Below, piece by piece: positions 1-5,563 of a stretch of 6,184 bases of DNA. Position 1 is the first letter of the stretch. Each line of letters begins with the position of its first letter. The stretch is from an uncultured Actinoplanes sp. (GTDB lineage: Bacteria; Actinomycetota; Actinomycetes; Mycobacteriales; Micromonosporaceae), in assembly GCA_934667465.1 (NCBI GenBank), contig CAKUMG010000382.1:1-6184 (forward strand), in the 5' to 3' direction. The notes beneath the pieces are model-generated. The model did no database searches and was not told where the DNA came from. It saw only the letters and a program-made list of their open reading frames with translations. The position numbers and the translations under genes are program-made.

Positions 1-958
1 CGTTCCAGGTGGTCTCGGTGTGAATGACGCCGGTGGCCGGGTCGGCGATCAGCGTGGTGCCGCCGCACGCGAGCACGAGCGGGTGCGACGACGGGTACAT
101 CACGTGCGAGCCGCCGTCGCCCACCCCGGCGCCGCTGCCGTCGTCGCCGGTCGCGGCCACGACGGTGACGCCCAGGGCGGCCGCGTCCTCGAACACCTCG
201 TCGAGCGCGCGCCGGAACGGGGTGGTGAACGCCAGCTCGGGCGCGCCCCAGCTGATCGAGACCACTGTCGGCGGTTCGGCGGCGTGCACGGCCGCGGCGG
301 TGGCGCGCAGGATGCCGCGGTCGTTGTTGCGGCAGAAGTACGCCCGGAGCAGCGCGCCCGGCGCCAGCGCGCCCGCGATCTGGAGGTCCAGGGTGGCCTC
401 GCGGTCGGCCTGCGGCGCGGCCACGCCGGGGGTGTTCGCGACCCCCTCGACGCCGACGTCCTCGATGCGCGGGGCGCTCAGGCCCAGGTCGTCGAAGTAG
501 AGCGCCATGTCGGCGGGGTGGTAGCCGCCCTCGACACAGATGACCGCGATCGTCTGACCGGTCCCGTCGAGGTGGCCGGGGAAGCCGTACACCGCGCCGA
601 CCTCGGGGGCGGTGTAGACGATCCGGGGCCGGGACTCGATGGTCTGCAGCTGCGGGCGCATCCGCGGGACGTCGTCGAGGCCCATGGCGTACGAGATGGC
701 CTCCGCAGTGAAGGTCTCCAGCAACTCGGCGGGGCCGCTCACCGTGACGTGGCGCGCCGCGGGGCTGACCTCGGCGATCGTCAGGCCGGCCGCCCGCGCC
801 GCGCGCGTGACCTGCTCGACGTCGGCCGGATCGGCGCCGTGGCGCTCGGCCAGCTGCGCCGGGGTGACCCGCGCGACGCCGCTGACCAGCTCCGCGGGCA
901 TGGCCTGCCGGCGCCGCAGGACCAGGGTGATCCTGGGGTCGGGTGCCTCGACGGTCAC
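1..958 (-). CDS. S53 family peptidase (sedolisin / kumamolisin-like), C-terminus cut by window edge
   Basis: Serine-carboxyl endopeptidase of the sedolisin clan, which cleaves proteins and is typically made as a zymogen activated at acidic pH. The 319 residues present show two parts. Residues about 8-105 resemble the pro-kumamolisin activation domain (RITLVLRRR, then a hydrophilic helical domain). The catalytic domain then begins near Y115-TAPEVGAVYGFP. Within it, E187 and D191 in the DREATLDLQ motif match the catalytic Glu and Asp, and D272 in VVAATGDDGS, after SISWGAPE (234-241), matches the oxyanion Asp. VMYPSSHPLVLACGGTTL (286-303) is also typical of the family. The catalytic Ser (SGTS motif) would lie beyond base 1. 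I prefer the GTG at 958 because GGAGG at 966-970 then sits 7 nt upstream. The GTG at 964 would leave only 1 nt. No hydrophobic signal peptide is visible. The gene is divergent from the STAND NTPase gene. Confidence 0.93.
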   Translation of the reverse strand, partial: MTVEAPDPRITLVLRRRQAMPAELVSGVARVTPAQLAERHGADPADVEQVTRAARAAGLTIAEVSPAARHVTVSGPAELLETFTAEAISYAMGLDDVPRMRPQLQTIESRPRIVYTAPEVGAVYGFPGHLDGTGQTIAVICVEGGYHPADMALYFDDLGLSAPRIEDVGVEGVANTPGVAAPQADREATLDLQIAGALAPGALLRAYFCRNNDRGILRATAAAVHAAEPPTVVSISWGAPELAFTTPFRRALDEVFEDAAALGVTVVAATGDDGSGAGVGDGGSHVMYPSSHPLVLACGGTTLIADPATGVIHTETTWN

Positions 959-965
959 CGTCACG

Positions 966-972
966 CCTCCCC
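966..972 (-). promoter_or_regulatory. Ribosome binding site of the sedolisin gene
   Basis: On the minus strand the bases read GGGGAGG. The spacing of 7 nt to the GTG at 958, against 1 nt to the in-frame GTG at 964, decides the start codon. Confidence 0.7.
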
Positions 973-1037
973 GCCGCCGGCACTGTGGACCGGGACAGGG
1001 TACGGCACCCGCGCCCGCCTCGGGGGGCCGCAGATGC

Positions 1038-1066
1038 ACGCCGGGCCGCCCCGCGCGGCCCGGCGT
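1038..1066. repeat. Perfect inverted repeat with 12-bp arms and a 5-nt loop
   Basis: The left arm ACGCCGGGCCGC (1038-1049) is the exact reverse complement of GCGGCCCGGCGT (1055-1066), with CCCGC between them. All 12 pairs are Watson-Crick and 11 of them are G-C, so the RNA or cruciform would be very stable. No T-run follows on either strand. The hairpin lies between two divergent genes, where an ordinary end-of-gene terminator is not expected. It could be a regulatory site, a barrier between divergent promoters, or a factor-binding palindrome. Confidence 0.8.
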
Positions 1067-1073
1067 CCGCCGG

Positions 1074-1104
1074 TGATCCGTTCCCCCCGTCGAAGAGCGG
1101 ATCA
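1074..1104. repeat. Inverted repeat with 10-bp arms (9/10 matched), possible operator
   Basis: TGATCCGTTC (1074-1083) pairs with GAGCGGATCA (1095-1104) at nine of ten positions; the exception can form a G-U wobble in RNA. The outer seven pairs (TGATCCG/CGGATCA) are perfect. The spacer is 11 nt. The repeat lies just upstream of the candidate plus-strand promoter, where an operator or activator site would fit. The encoded HTH protein is one possible ligand, which is inference. Confidence 0.6.
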
Positions 1105-1132
1105 TCCCCTGTGTAGCAACCGCCGGGACCGC

Positions 1133-1138
1133 TACGCT
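1133..1138 (+). promoter_or_regulatory. Candidate -10 box (TACGCT) for the STAND NTPase gene
   Basis: TACGCT matches the actinobacterial TANNNT pattern and lies about 63 bp before the GTG start, in the least GC-rich part of the intergenic region. No good -35 hexamer is visible at a 16-18 bp spacing, so this is only a candidate. Confidence 0.25.
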
Positions 1139-1159
1139 CGTCGCTTTCCGCCGATCAAT

Positions 1160-1180
1160 CAAAGGCCGGACAAAGGCCGG
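1160..1180 (+). repeat. Tandem 11-bp direct repeat (CAAAGGCCGGA, then CAAAGGCCGG)
   Basis: Two copies of CAAAGGCCGG start at 1160 and 1171, exactly 11 bp apart, or about one helical turn. They lie 20-40 bp before the STAND start codon. This spacing and position suit a site bound by a regulator on one DNA face. A chance short duplication is also possible. Confidence 0.6.
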
Positions 1181-1188
1181 GTTCCGAC

Positions 1189-1213
1189 AGGGGGCGTGCG
1201 GTGGGGCGTGCGG
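1189..1213 (+). promoter_or_regulatory. RBS and tandem 12-bp repeat spanning the STAND start codon
   Basis: AGGGGG (1189-1194) lies 6 nt before the GTG at 1201 and is the best ribosome binding site available. It overlaps a tandem duplication in which GGGGCGTGCGGT (1191-1202) is followed by GGGGCGTGCGG (1203-1213). The start codon lies at the junction of the two copies. The second copy also carries a GGGG core, but inside the coding sequence. Confidence 0.55.
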
Positions 1214-4200
1214 AACGACAGCTCGACCCGGAGGCCGGTGAGATACCGCGTTTCGCCTGGGATCTGCGGCAGCTGCGGATCAAGGCGGGCAAGCCGAGCT
1301 ACCGGGTGCTGGCCTCGCGCGTGCACTACTCCGCGTCGATGCTCTCCGAGGCCGCCGCCGGGCAGACCCTGCCCTCGCTGGCGGTGACGCTCGCCTACGT
1401 CCGTGGCTGCGGCGGCGACGTCCGGGAGTGGGAGAGCCGCTGGCACCGCCTGGCTGCCGCGCCCGCCCCGGCGCCCGATCCGCAGGCTGCGCCGCCGCCC
1501 TACCTCGGGCTGTCGACGTTCCAGGCGGGCGACGCGGCGTTGTTCTTCGGCCGCGACGCGCTGGTCGCCGAGCTGACCGGGCGGTTGGAGACCGACCCGT
1601 TCCTCGCCGTCTTCGGCGCGTCGGGCAGCGGCAAGTCGTCGCTGCTGCGCGCGGGCCTGATGCCGGCGCTCGGGCCGGCGTGCCAGCTGCTGACGCCGGG
1701 CGTGGAACCTCTGCAGGAGCTGGCCGCGGCGCTGGCCACCCTGCAGGGCACGCCCGCCGCGGCGCTGCACGCCGACCTGCGCGCCGACCCGGGCAGCGCT
1801 GCTCTCGCGGTCCGGCAGGTCCTCGCCGCGCGGGGTGGCGGGGCCGGCCGCCTGGTGCTCGTGGTCGACCAGTTCGAGGAGGTCTTCACGCTCTGCCGCG
1901 ACGAGACCACCCGCCGGCTGTTCCTGGAGTGCCTGCTCGCCGTGGTCGCGGGCGCCGCCGACCGGGCGCGGGTCGTGATCGGCGTACGGGCCGACTTCTA
2001 TCCGCACTGCGCGGCCCACCCGGGGCTGGTGGCGGCGCTGCGGGACCGGCAGGTGCTGGTCGGGCCGATGACCGACGCGGAGCTGCGCTCGGTGGTCACC
2101 GGGCCGGCCGCCACCGCCGGGTGCGTGGCCGAGGCGGCGCTGGTCGACGCCGTGCTGGCCGACGTGGCGGGGCAGCCGGGCGCGCTGCCGCTGGTCTCGC
2201 ACGCCCTGCTGGAGACGTGGCAGCGCCGCGAGGGCACGCTGCTCACCCTGGCGGCCTACCGGGAGGCGGGCGGGGTCGCGGAGGCGGTCGCCCGGACTGC
2301 GGAACGCGTCTTCGACGAGCTCGATCCGGACCAGCGCGGGGTCGCCAGGGACGTGTTCCTGCGGCTCACCGCGCTCGGTGAGGGCACCGAGGACACGCGC
2401 AGGCACGCCGCGTACGAGGAGATCGCCTCTGCCTCCGCAGTGGTGGACCGGCTCACCGCCGCCCGGCTGGTCACCCGCGACGAGCGGACCGTGACTGTCG
2501 CCCACGAGGTGCTGATCCGGCGCTGGCCCCGGCTGCGCGGCTGGCTCGCCGCCGACCGCGACCAGCTGCGCGCGCACCGGCGGCTCACCGAGGCCACCGC
2601 CGAGTGGCAGCAGCACGACCGCGACGACGCGTTCCTCTGGCGGGGCAGCCGGCTCGCCGCCTGGCACGATCGCCCGGCCGGCGGGCTCAACGACGCCGAG
2701 CTGGCGTTCCTGACCGCCGGCCGGCGCGTCGAGGCGAGGGAAAGACAAGCCCGCATCCGCCGTACGCGGGGAGCGGCGGCCCTGATCGGCCTCGCGACCG
2801 TGATCGTCACCGTGCTCGCCACCGTCGGTACCGTGCAGGCGCGCCGCGCGGCGGGCGAACGCGACCTGGCCGTGTCGCACGAACTCGCCGCGGCGTCCCG
2901 CGAGCAGCTCGCGCTCAAGCCGGAACTGGCCCTGCTCCTGGCCCGGCGGGCCGTCGACATCCGGCCCACGCCCGCGGCCGAGGCGGCGTTGCGGCAGGCC
3001 ACCGCCCAGATCCGGGTGCGCGCGGTGCTGCCCGCCGGCACGGACCAGGTGTTCGGCGTCGCGCACAGCCCGGACGGCGCGTGGACGGCCACCAGCGGCG
3101 ACGACGGGACGCTGCGGATCTGGGCGCGCGACGGGCGCGGGATCGCCGCCGGGCGGCCGCGCGTGCTGACCGGCCACGAGAGCGAGGTGTGGAGCCCGGT
3201 GTTCAGCCCCGACTCCACCCGGGTGGCCGCCGGCGGCATCGACGGGGTGGTGACCGTGTGGGAGCTGGGCAGCGGGTCGAAGCGGGCCTTCTCCGCCGCC
3301 GGTCCCGAGGTGTGGGGGGTGGCGTTCAGCCCCGACGGGCGCCGGCTGGCCGCCGCGGCGGACGACGGCACCGTCCGGATCTGGGACGCGCTGCGCGGCG
3401 GTGCCCCGCTGACCGTGCTGCGCGGGCCGAGCCGGCAGCTCGGGGTCGCGTTCAGCCCCGACGGGCGGCACCTTGCGGCAGGCGACGGCGACGGTGTGAT
3501 CCGGCTGTGGGCCGTCGCGGGGACGGGCTTCGGTGCGCCGCGGCTGCTGCGCGGGCCGGCTACGTCGGTGGAGAGCCTGGCGTTCAGCCCCGACAGTGCG
3601 GCGATCGCGGGGGCGAGCACCGACGGCACCGTACGGGTGTGGCGGCTGCTCGGCAGCGGCGACGACGCGGTCACGTTGCGCGGCGACGGGTCGGGCACGG
3701 CGGAGACGGTCGCGTTCAGCCCCGACGGGCGGCGGGTGGCGACCGGGGGCAGCGACGGGACCCTGCGGATCTTCCAGGCGGGCGGGGACGCCGATCCGCT
3801 CGTGCTGCCCGGGCACGACGGGCCGATCTGGAGCGTCGCGTTCAGCCCGGACGGGGCGTGGGTGGCCAGCGGGAGCGGGGACGGGACCGTGCGGTTCTGG
3901 GATCCGGGGAGCTCGGCGCTGTTGCGGGGGCACGAGGGGGCGGTGTGGGCTGTCACTTCCGGGGTGGCGGGCGGGCGGCTGGTGAGCGGGGGCGCCGACG
4001 GGAGCGTGCGGGTGTGGGGCGGGTCCCGCGCTGCCGCTTCCGCCGGGCCTGTCGCTTCCGGGGCCGTTTCCGCCGGGCCTGTCTCTTCCGGGCTTTCCGG
4101 GCGCGTTCTGGCGGGGCACGAGGGTGATGTGGTCGGGCTGGCGGCGAGTCCGGACGGCCTGCGGGTGGCGAGCGCGGGCATGGACGGCACCGCGCGGGTC

Positions 4201-4932
4201 TGGGAGGTGGACACCGGCGAGGCGACCGTGCTGAAGGGGCACGACGGGGCGGTGTGGCAGGCCGCGTTCCTCCCGGACGGCCGCTCGCTGGTCACCGGCG
4301 GCACCGACGGCACGGTCCGCGTCTGGGACCTGAGCGCCGGCACGGACACGGTCCTGGGCAGGCACGACGGCGCGGTCCGGACGGTCGCGGCCTCTCCCGA
4401 CGGGCGGCACGTCGCCAGCGGCGGGCGGGACGGCACGGTGCGGCTGTGGGACCGTACGACCGGGGCCGCCGCCACCGTCCTGCACGGCCACCAGGGCGGG
4501 CTGATCTTCCAGGTGGCGTTCAGCCCCGACGGCCGTACGGTCGCCAGCGGTGGCCACGACGGCACGCTGCGCCTCTGGACGGTGGGCACGTCCGGCCACG
4601 AACATCGCATCCTGCGCGGCCACCGCGGCGCGGTCTGGTCGGTCGCCTGGCGCCCCGACGGACGGATGCTCATCACCAGCGGCGACGACGGCGGCGTGCG
4701 CCTGTGGGACGTGGCGACGGGCTCGGCCGTGACCCTGCGTGGCTTCGGCTCCCCGGCGGAGGGCACGGCCTTCGGCCCCGGCCCGGGTGAGCTGGCCACG
4801 GTCCACGACGACGGCACCACCCGCATCACACCCTGCGACGTCTGCGGATCGCTGGACGAGCTGCGGCGTACGGCCGAACGCCTCACGATCCGCGACTTCA
4901 CCACCGAGGAACGTCACACCTACCTCGACTGA
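1201..4932 (+). CDS. HTH - nSTAND1 NTPase - transmembrane helix - WD40 (14 units) protein
   Basis: Probable signal-transduction ATPase/GTPase of the STAND class (1,243 aa). Domains in order: XRE-like helix-turn-helix, about 17-82 (LRQLRIKAGKPSYRVLASR, then the LPSL and EWE.RW motifs); Pro/Ala linker 85-100; nSTAND1 NTPase from about 101, with Walker A GASGSGKS (139-146), Walker B LVLVVDQFEE (218-227, D223), VVIGVRADFY (258-267) and the STAND GxxP motif GALPL (327-331); winged-helix and helical part to about 500 (HEVLIRRWPRLRGWL, 435-449); one transmembrane helix 524-545 with basic flanks; helical linker to about 610; WD40 units 613-1210; Cys-x2-Cys tail (C1212, C1215). Basic residues just before the helix suggest a cytosolic N-terminal half and put the propellers outside, although the other flank is also basic. 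STAND proteins of this build are known in actinobacteria as sensors or conflict-system switches. The ligand and output here are unknown. GTG 1201 is chosen for its RBS. Confidence 0.93.
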   Translation: MGRAERQLDPEAGEIPRFAWDLRQLRIKAGKPSYRVLASRVHYSASMLSEAAAGQTLPSLAVTLAYVRGCGGDVREWESRWHRLAAAPAPAPDPQAAPPPYLGLSTFQAGDAALFFGRDALVAELTGRLETDPFLAVFGASGSGKSSLLRAGLMPALGPACQLLTPGVEPLQELAAALATLQGTPAAALHADLRADPGSAALAVRQVLAARGGGAGRLVLVVDQFEEVFTLCRDETTRRLFLECLLAVVAGAADRARVVIGVRADFYPHCAAHPGLVAALRDRQVLVGPMTDAELRSVVTGPAATAGCVAEAALVDAVLADVAGQPGALPLVSHALLETWQRREGTLLTLAAYREAGGVAEAVARTAERVFDELDPDQRGVARDVFLRLTALGEGTEDTRRHAAYEEIASASAVVDRLTAARLVTRDERTVTVAHEVLIRRWPRLRGWLAADRDQLRAHRRLTEATAEWQQHDRDDAFLWRGSRLAAWHDRPAGGLNDAELAFLTAGRRVEARERQARIRRTRGAAALIGLATVIVTVLATVGTVQARRAAGERDLAVSHELAAASREQLALKPELALLLARRAVDIRPTPAAEAALRQATAQIRVRAVLPAGTDQVFGVAHSPDGAWTATSGDDGTLRIWARDGRGIAAGRPRVLTGHESEVWSPVFSPDSTRVAAGGIDGVVTVWELGSGSKRAFSAAGPEVWGVAFSPDGRRLAAAADDGTVRIWDALRGGAPLTVLRGPSRQLGVAFSPDGRHLAAGDGDGVIRLWAVAGTGFGAPRLLRGPATSVESLAFSPDSAAIAGASTDGTVRVWRLLGSGDDAVTLRGDGSGTAETVAFSPDGRRVATGGSDGTLRIFQAGGDADPLVLPGHDGPIWSVAFSPDGAWVASGSGDGTVRFWDPGSSALLRGHEGAVWAVTSGVAGGRLVSGGADGSVRVWGGSRAAASAGPVASGAVSAGPVSSGLSGRVLAGHEGDVVGLAASPDGLRVASAGMDGTARVWEVDTGEATVLKGHDGAVWQAAFLPDGRSLVTGGTDGTVRVWDLSAGTDTVLGRHDGAVRTVAASPDGRHVASGGRDGTVRLWDRTTGAAATVLHGHQGGLIFQVAFSPDGRTVASGGHDGTLRLWTVGTSGHEHRILRGHRGAVWSVAWRPDGRMLITSGDDGGVRLWDVATGSAVTLRGFGSPAEGTAFGPGPGELATVHDDGTTRITPCDVCGSLDELRRTAERLTIRDFTTEERHTYLD
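3037..4830 (+). repeat. Fourteen WD40 units (two seven-bladed propellers) within the STAND protein
   Basis: By eye the units run at residues 613-658, 659-699, 700-742, 743-785, 786-828, 829-871, 872-910, 911-972, 973-1013, 1014-1054, 1055-1096, 1097-1140, 1141-1181 and 1182-1210. Most carry GH..V..VAFSPDGR..ASGG.DGTVR.W. Fourteen units fit two propellers of seven. Unit 6 has Phe (F858) in place of the final Trp, unit 8 lacks SPDG and has a long insertion, and unit 14 is degenerate with no Trp. At DNA level the core GCGTTCAGCCCCGACGGGCG is identical at 3322, 3448 and 3712, which suggests recent duplication or homogenisation. Confidence 0.85.
4038..4092 (+). repeat. In-frame 30-bp-period tandem repeat inserted in WD40 unit 8
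   Basis: A 25-nt segment starting TTCCGCCGGGCCTGTC at 4038 recurs at 4068 with a single mismatch (G4054 against T4084). It encodes SAGPVASG and SAGPVSSG within a Gly/Ala/Ser/Pro-rich insert (residues about 941-967). The insert uses GCT, CCT, GTT, TCT and CTT codons that are scarce in the rest of the gene. It lies between the last strand of unit 8 and unit 9, so it probably forms a flexible surface loop rather than disrupting the fold. Confidence 0.75.
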
Positions 4933-4975
4933 GCAGGCGCGCCACGTTCTGATCATTCACAGCACCCAGCTTCCC

Positions 4976-4995
4976 GGCCGGTGGAGCGCCCGGCC
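4976..4995 (+). terminator. Weak hairpin after the STAND gene
   Basis: GGCCGG (4976-4981) and CCGGCC (4990-4995) can form a 6-bp stem with an 8-nt loop, 44 bp after the stop codon. No T-run follows. It may reduce read-through, but the evidence is thin. Confidence 0.25.
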
Positions 4996-5031
4996 ATACG
5001 CCGCCGGGTCTCGTGCATACGCGTCCGGGTC
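4995..5031 (+). repeat. Spaced direct repeat upstream of the SRPBCC gene, possible operator
   Basis: CATACGCCGCCGGGTC (4995-5010) and CATACGCGTCCGGGTC (5016-5031) agree at 14 of 16 positions. Their starts are 21 bp apart, or two helical turns. They lie about 90-125 bp before the SRPBCC start codon, where a regulator site would be expected. No clear -35/-10 pair could be assigned in this gap. Confidence 0.45.
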
Positions 5032-5107
5032 GGTCAGGGTGGGAGTGCCACGCCCTGGTTCACCATCGCCAGCTCGCCCACAGTGGAGGAAGCGCGGGGG
5101 CCGGAAC

Positions 5108-5114
5108 GAAGGGA
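5108..5114 (+). promoter_or_regulatory. Ribosome binding site of the SRPBCC gene
   Basis: GAAGGGA ends 5 nt before the ATG at 5120 and 11 nt before the in-frame ATG at 5126. It therefore favours the first ATG. Confidence 0.55.
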
Positions 5115-5119
5115 CGCGC

Positions 5120-5563
5120 ATGGTCATGGTGGACGAGCGGCGCCGCTACCCGGTGAGCGGGCCGCAGCTGTGGAAGCGCCTGAGCGATTTCTACTCCCTG
5201 GACTGGCTGCCGGCGGTCACATCGACGCGGGCGTTGCCGGAGCTGCGTACGCGGAGTGCGATCCTGCCCGGCGGCGGCGAGATCACCGAAGCGCTCGTGG
5301 AGGAGGGCGACCAGTTCCACCGCTACGTCGTCCTGGGCGGCGGTCCCCTGCCGGTGCGCGACTTCGAGGCCACGCTCCGGGTCCGCGACGTGGACGACTC
5401 CGCCTGCGAGGTCGTCTGGCAGGCCCGCTTCGAGGCACACGGCCTCAGCGAACCCGACGCCCGCGCCGTCATCGAGCGCATCTTCCGCGACGGCCTCGAC
5501 CACCTCGCCCAGCTCCAGGGAACACTCGGCGGCGCCCGGCAGAATGGCAGCGGCTCAGCATGA
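5120..5563 (+). CDS. SRPBCC family protein (START-like / polyketide cyclase-type fold)
   Basis: A 147-residue protein with the layout of bacterial single-domain SRPBCC proteins, which bind small hydrophobic ligands in a helix-grip pocket. An N-terminal strand (RRRYPVSG) leads into WKRLSDFYSLDWLPAV (18-33), which is characteristic of the family's first helices. Next come the ILPGGGEITEALVEE strands (48-62), a Y-V-V-L strand and PLPVRDFEATLRV (76-88), then CEVVWQARFEAHG (96-108), and a long C-terminal helix (about 110-136, IERIFRDGLDHLAQL). Length is normal and no signal peptide or membrane segment is seen. The ligand cannot be read from the sequence, and many homologues have no known function. 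The gene follows the STAND gene on the same strand after 187 bp, so co-transcription is possible but unproven. The last codons GGARQNGSGSA look like a disordered tail. Confidence 0.85.
   Translation: MVMVDERRRYPVSGPQLWKRLSDFYSLDWLPAVTSTRALPELRTRSAILPGGGEITEALVEEGDQFHRYVVLGGGPLPVRDFEATLRVRDVDDSACEVVWQARFEAHGLSEPDARAVIERIFRDGLDHLAQLQGTLGGARQNGSGSA

Larger units (their letters stand above)
959..1200. other. Divergent intergenic region with dense repeat structure
   Basis: These 242 bp separate two divergently read genes and must hold both promoters. The region contains a GC hairpin (1038-1066), a second inverted repeat (1074-1104), a TANNNT-type box for each direction (997-1002 on minus, TACCCT; 1133-1138 on plus, TACGCT), and tandem direct repeats close to the STAND start codon. 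Neither candidate -10 has a convincing -35 partner, so the promoters are not fixed by sequence alone. The bases near 1101-1165 are less GC-rich than their surroundings, which fits a promoter for the plus-strand gene. Confidence 0.7.

Noticed and set aside
20..1387. A 455-codon plus-strand frame through the sedolisin gene, the intergenic region and the STAND N-terminus
   Set aside because: Its product is Arg/Gly-rich without motifs, and it overlaps two well-supported genes in the wrong frames.
1201..1450. The HTH considered as a separate transcription regulator gene
   Set aside because: The frame is continuous through the Pro/Ala linker into the NTPase, with no stop or internal start signal, so it is one fused protein.
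3037..4830. Regular repeats considered as a CRISPR array or satellite DNA
   Set aside because: The roughly 120-nt period is in frame and encodes WD40 units; there is no short invariant repeat with unique spacers.
2256..4904. A second long minus-strand frame (882 codons) inside the STAND gene
   Set aside because: Ser/Pro/Arg-rich shadow of the repeated WD40 DNA, with no independent support.
1159..4956. An uninterrupted 1,265-codon reading frame antisense to the whole STAND gene
   Set aside because: It is the expected shadow of a gene with G/C at nearly every third position. Its translation is low-complexity Arg/Pro/Gly/Ala with no domain, while the plus strand encodes clear NTPase and WD40 motifs.
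4739..5119. Upstream extension of the SRPBCC frame into the STAND gene
   Set aside because: It would overlap the STAND C-terminus in another frame and adds non-homologous sequence. The ATG at 5120 has a good RBS and gives the normal family length.
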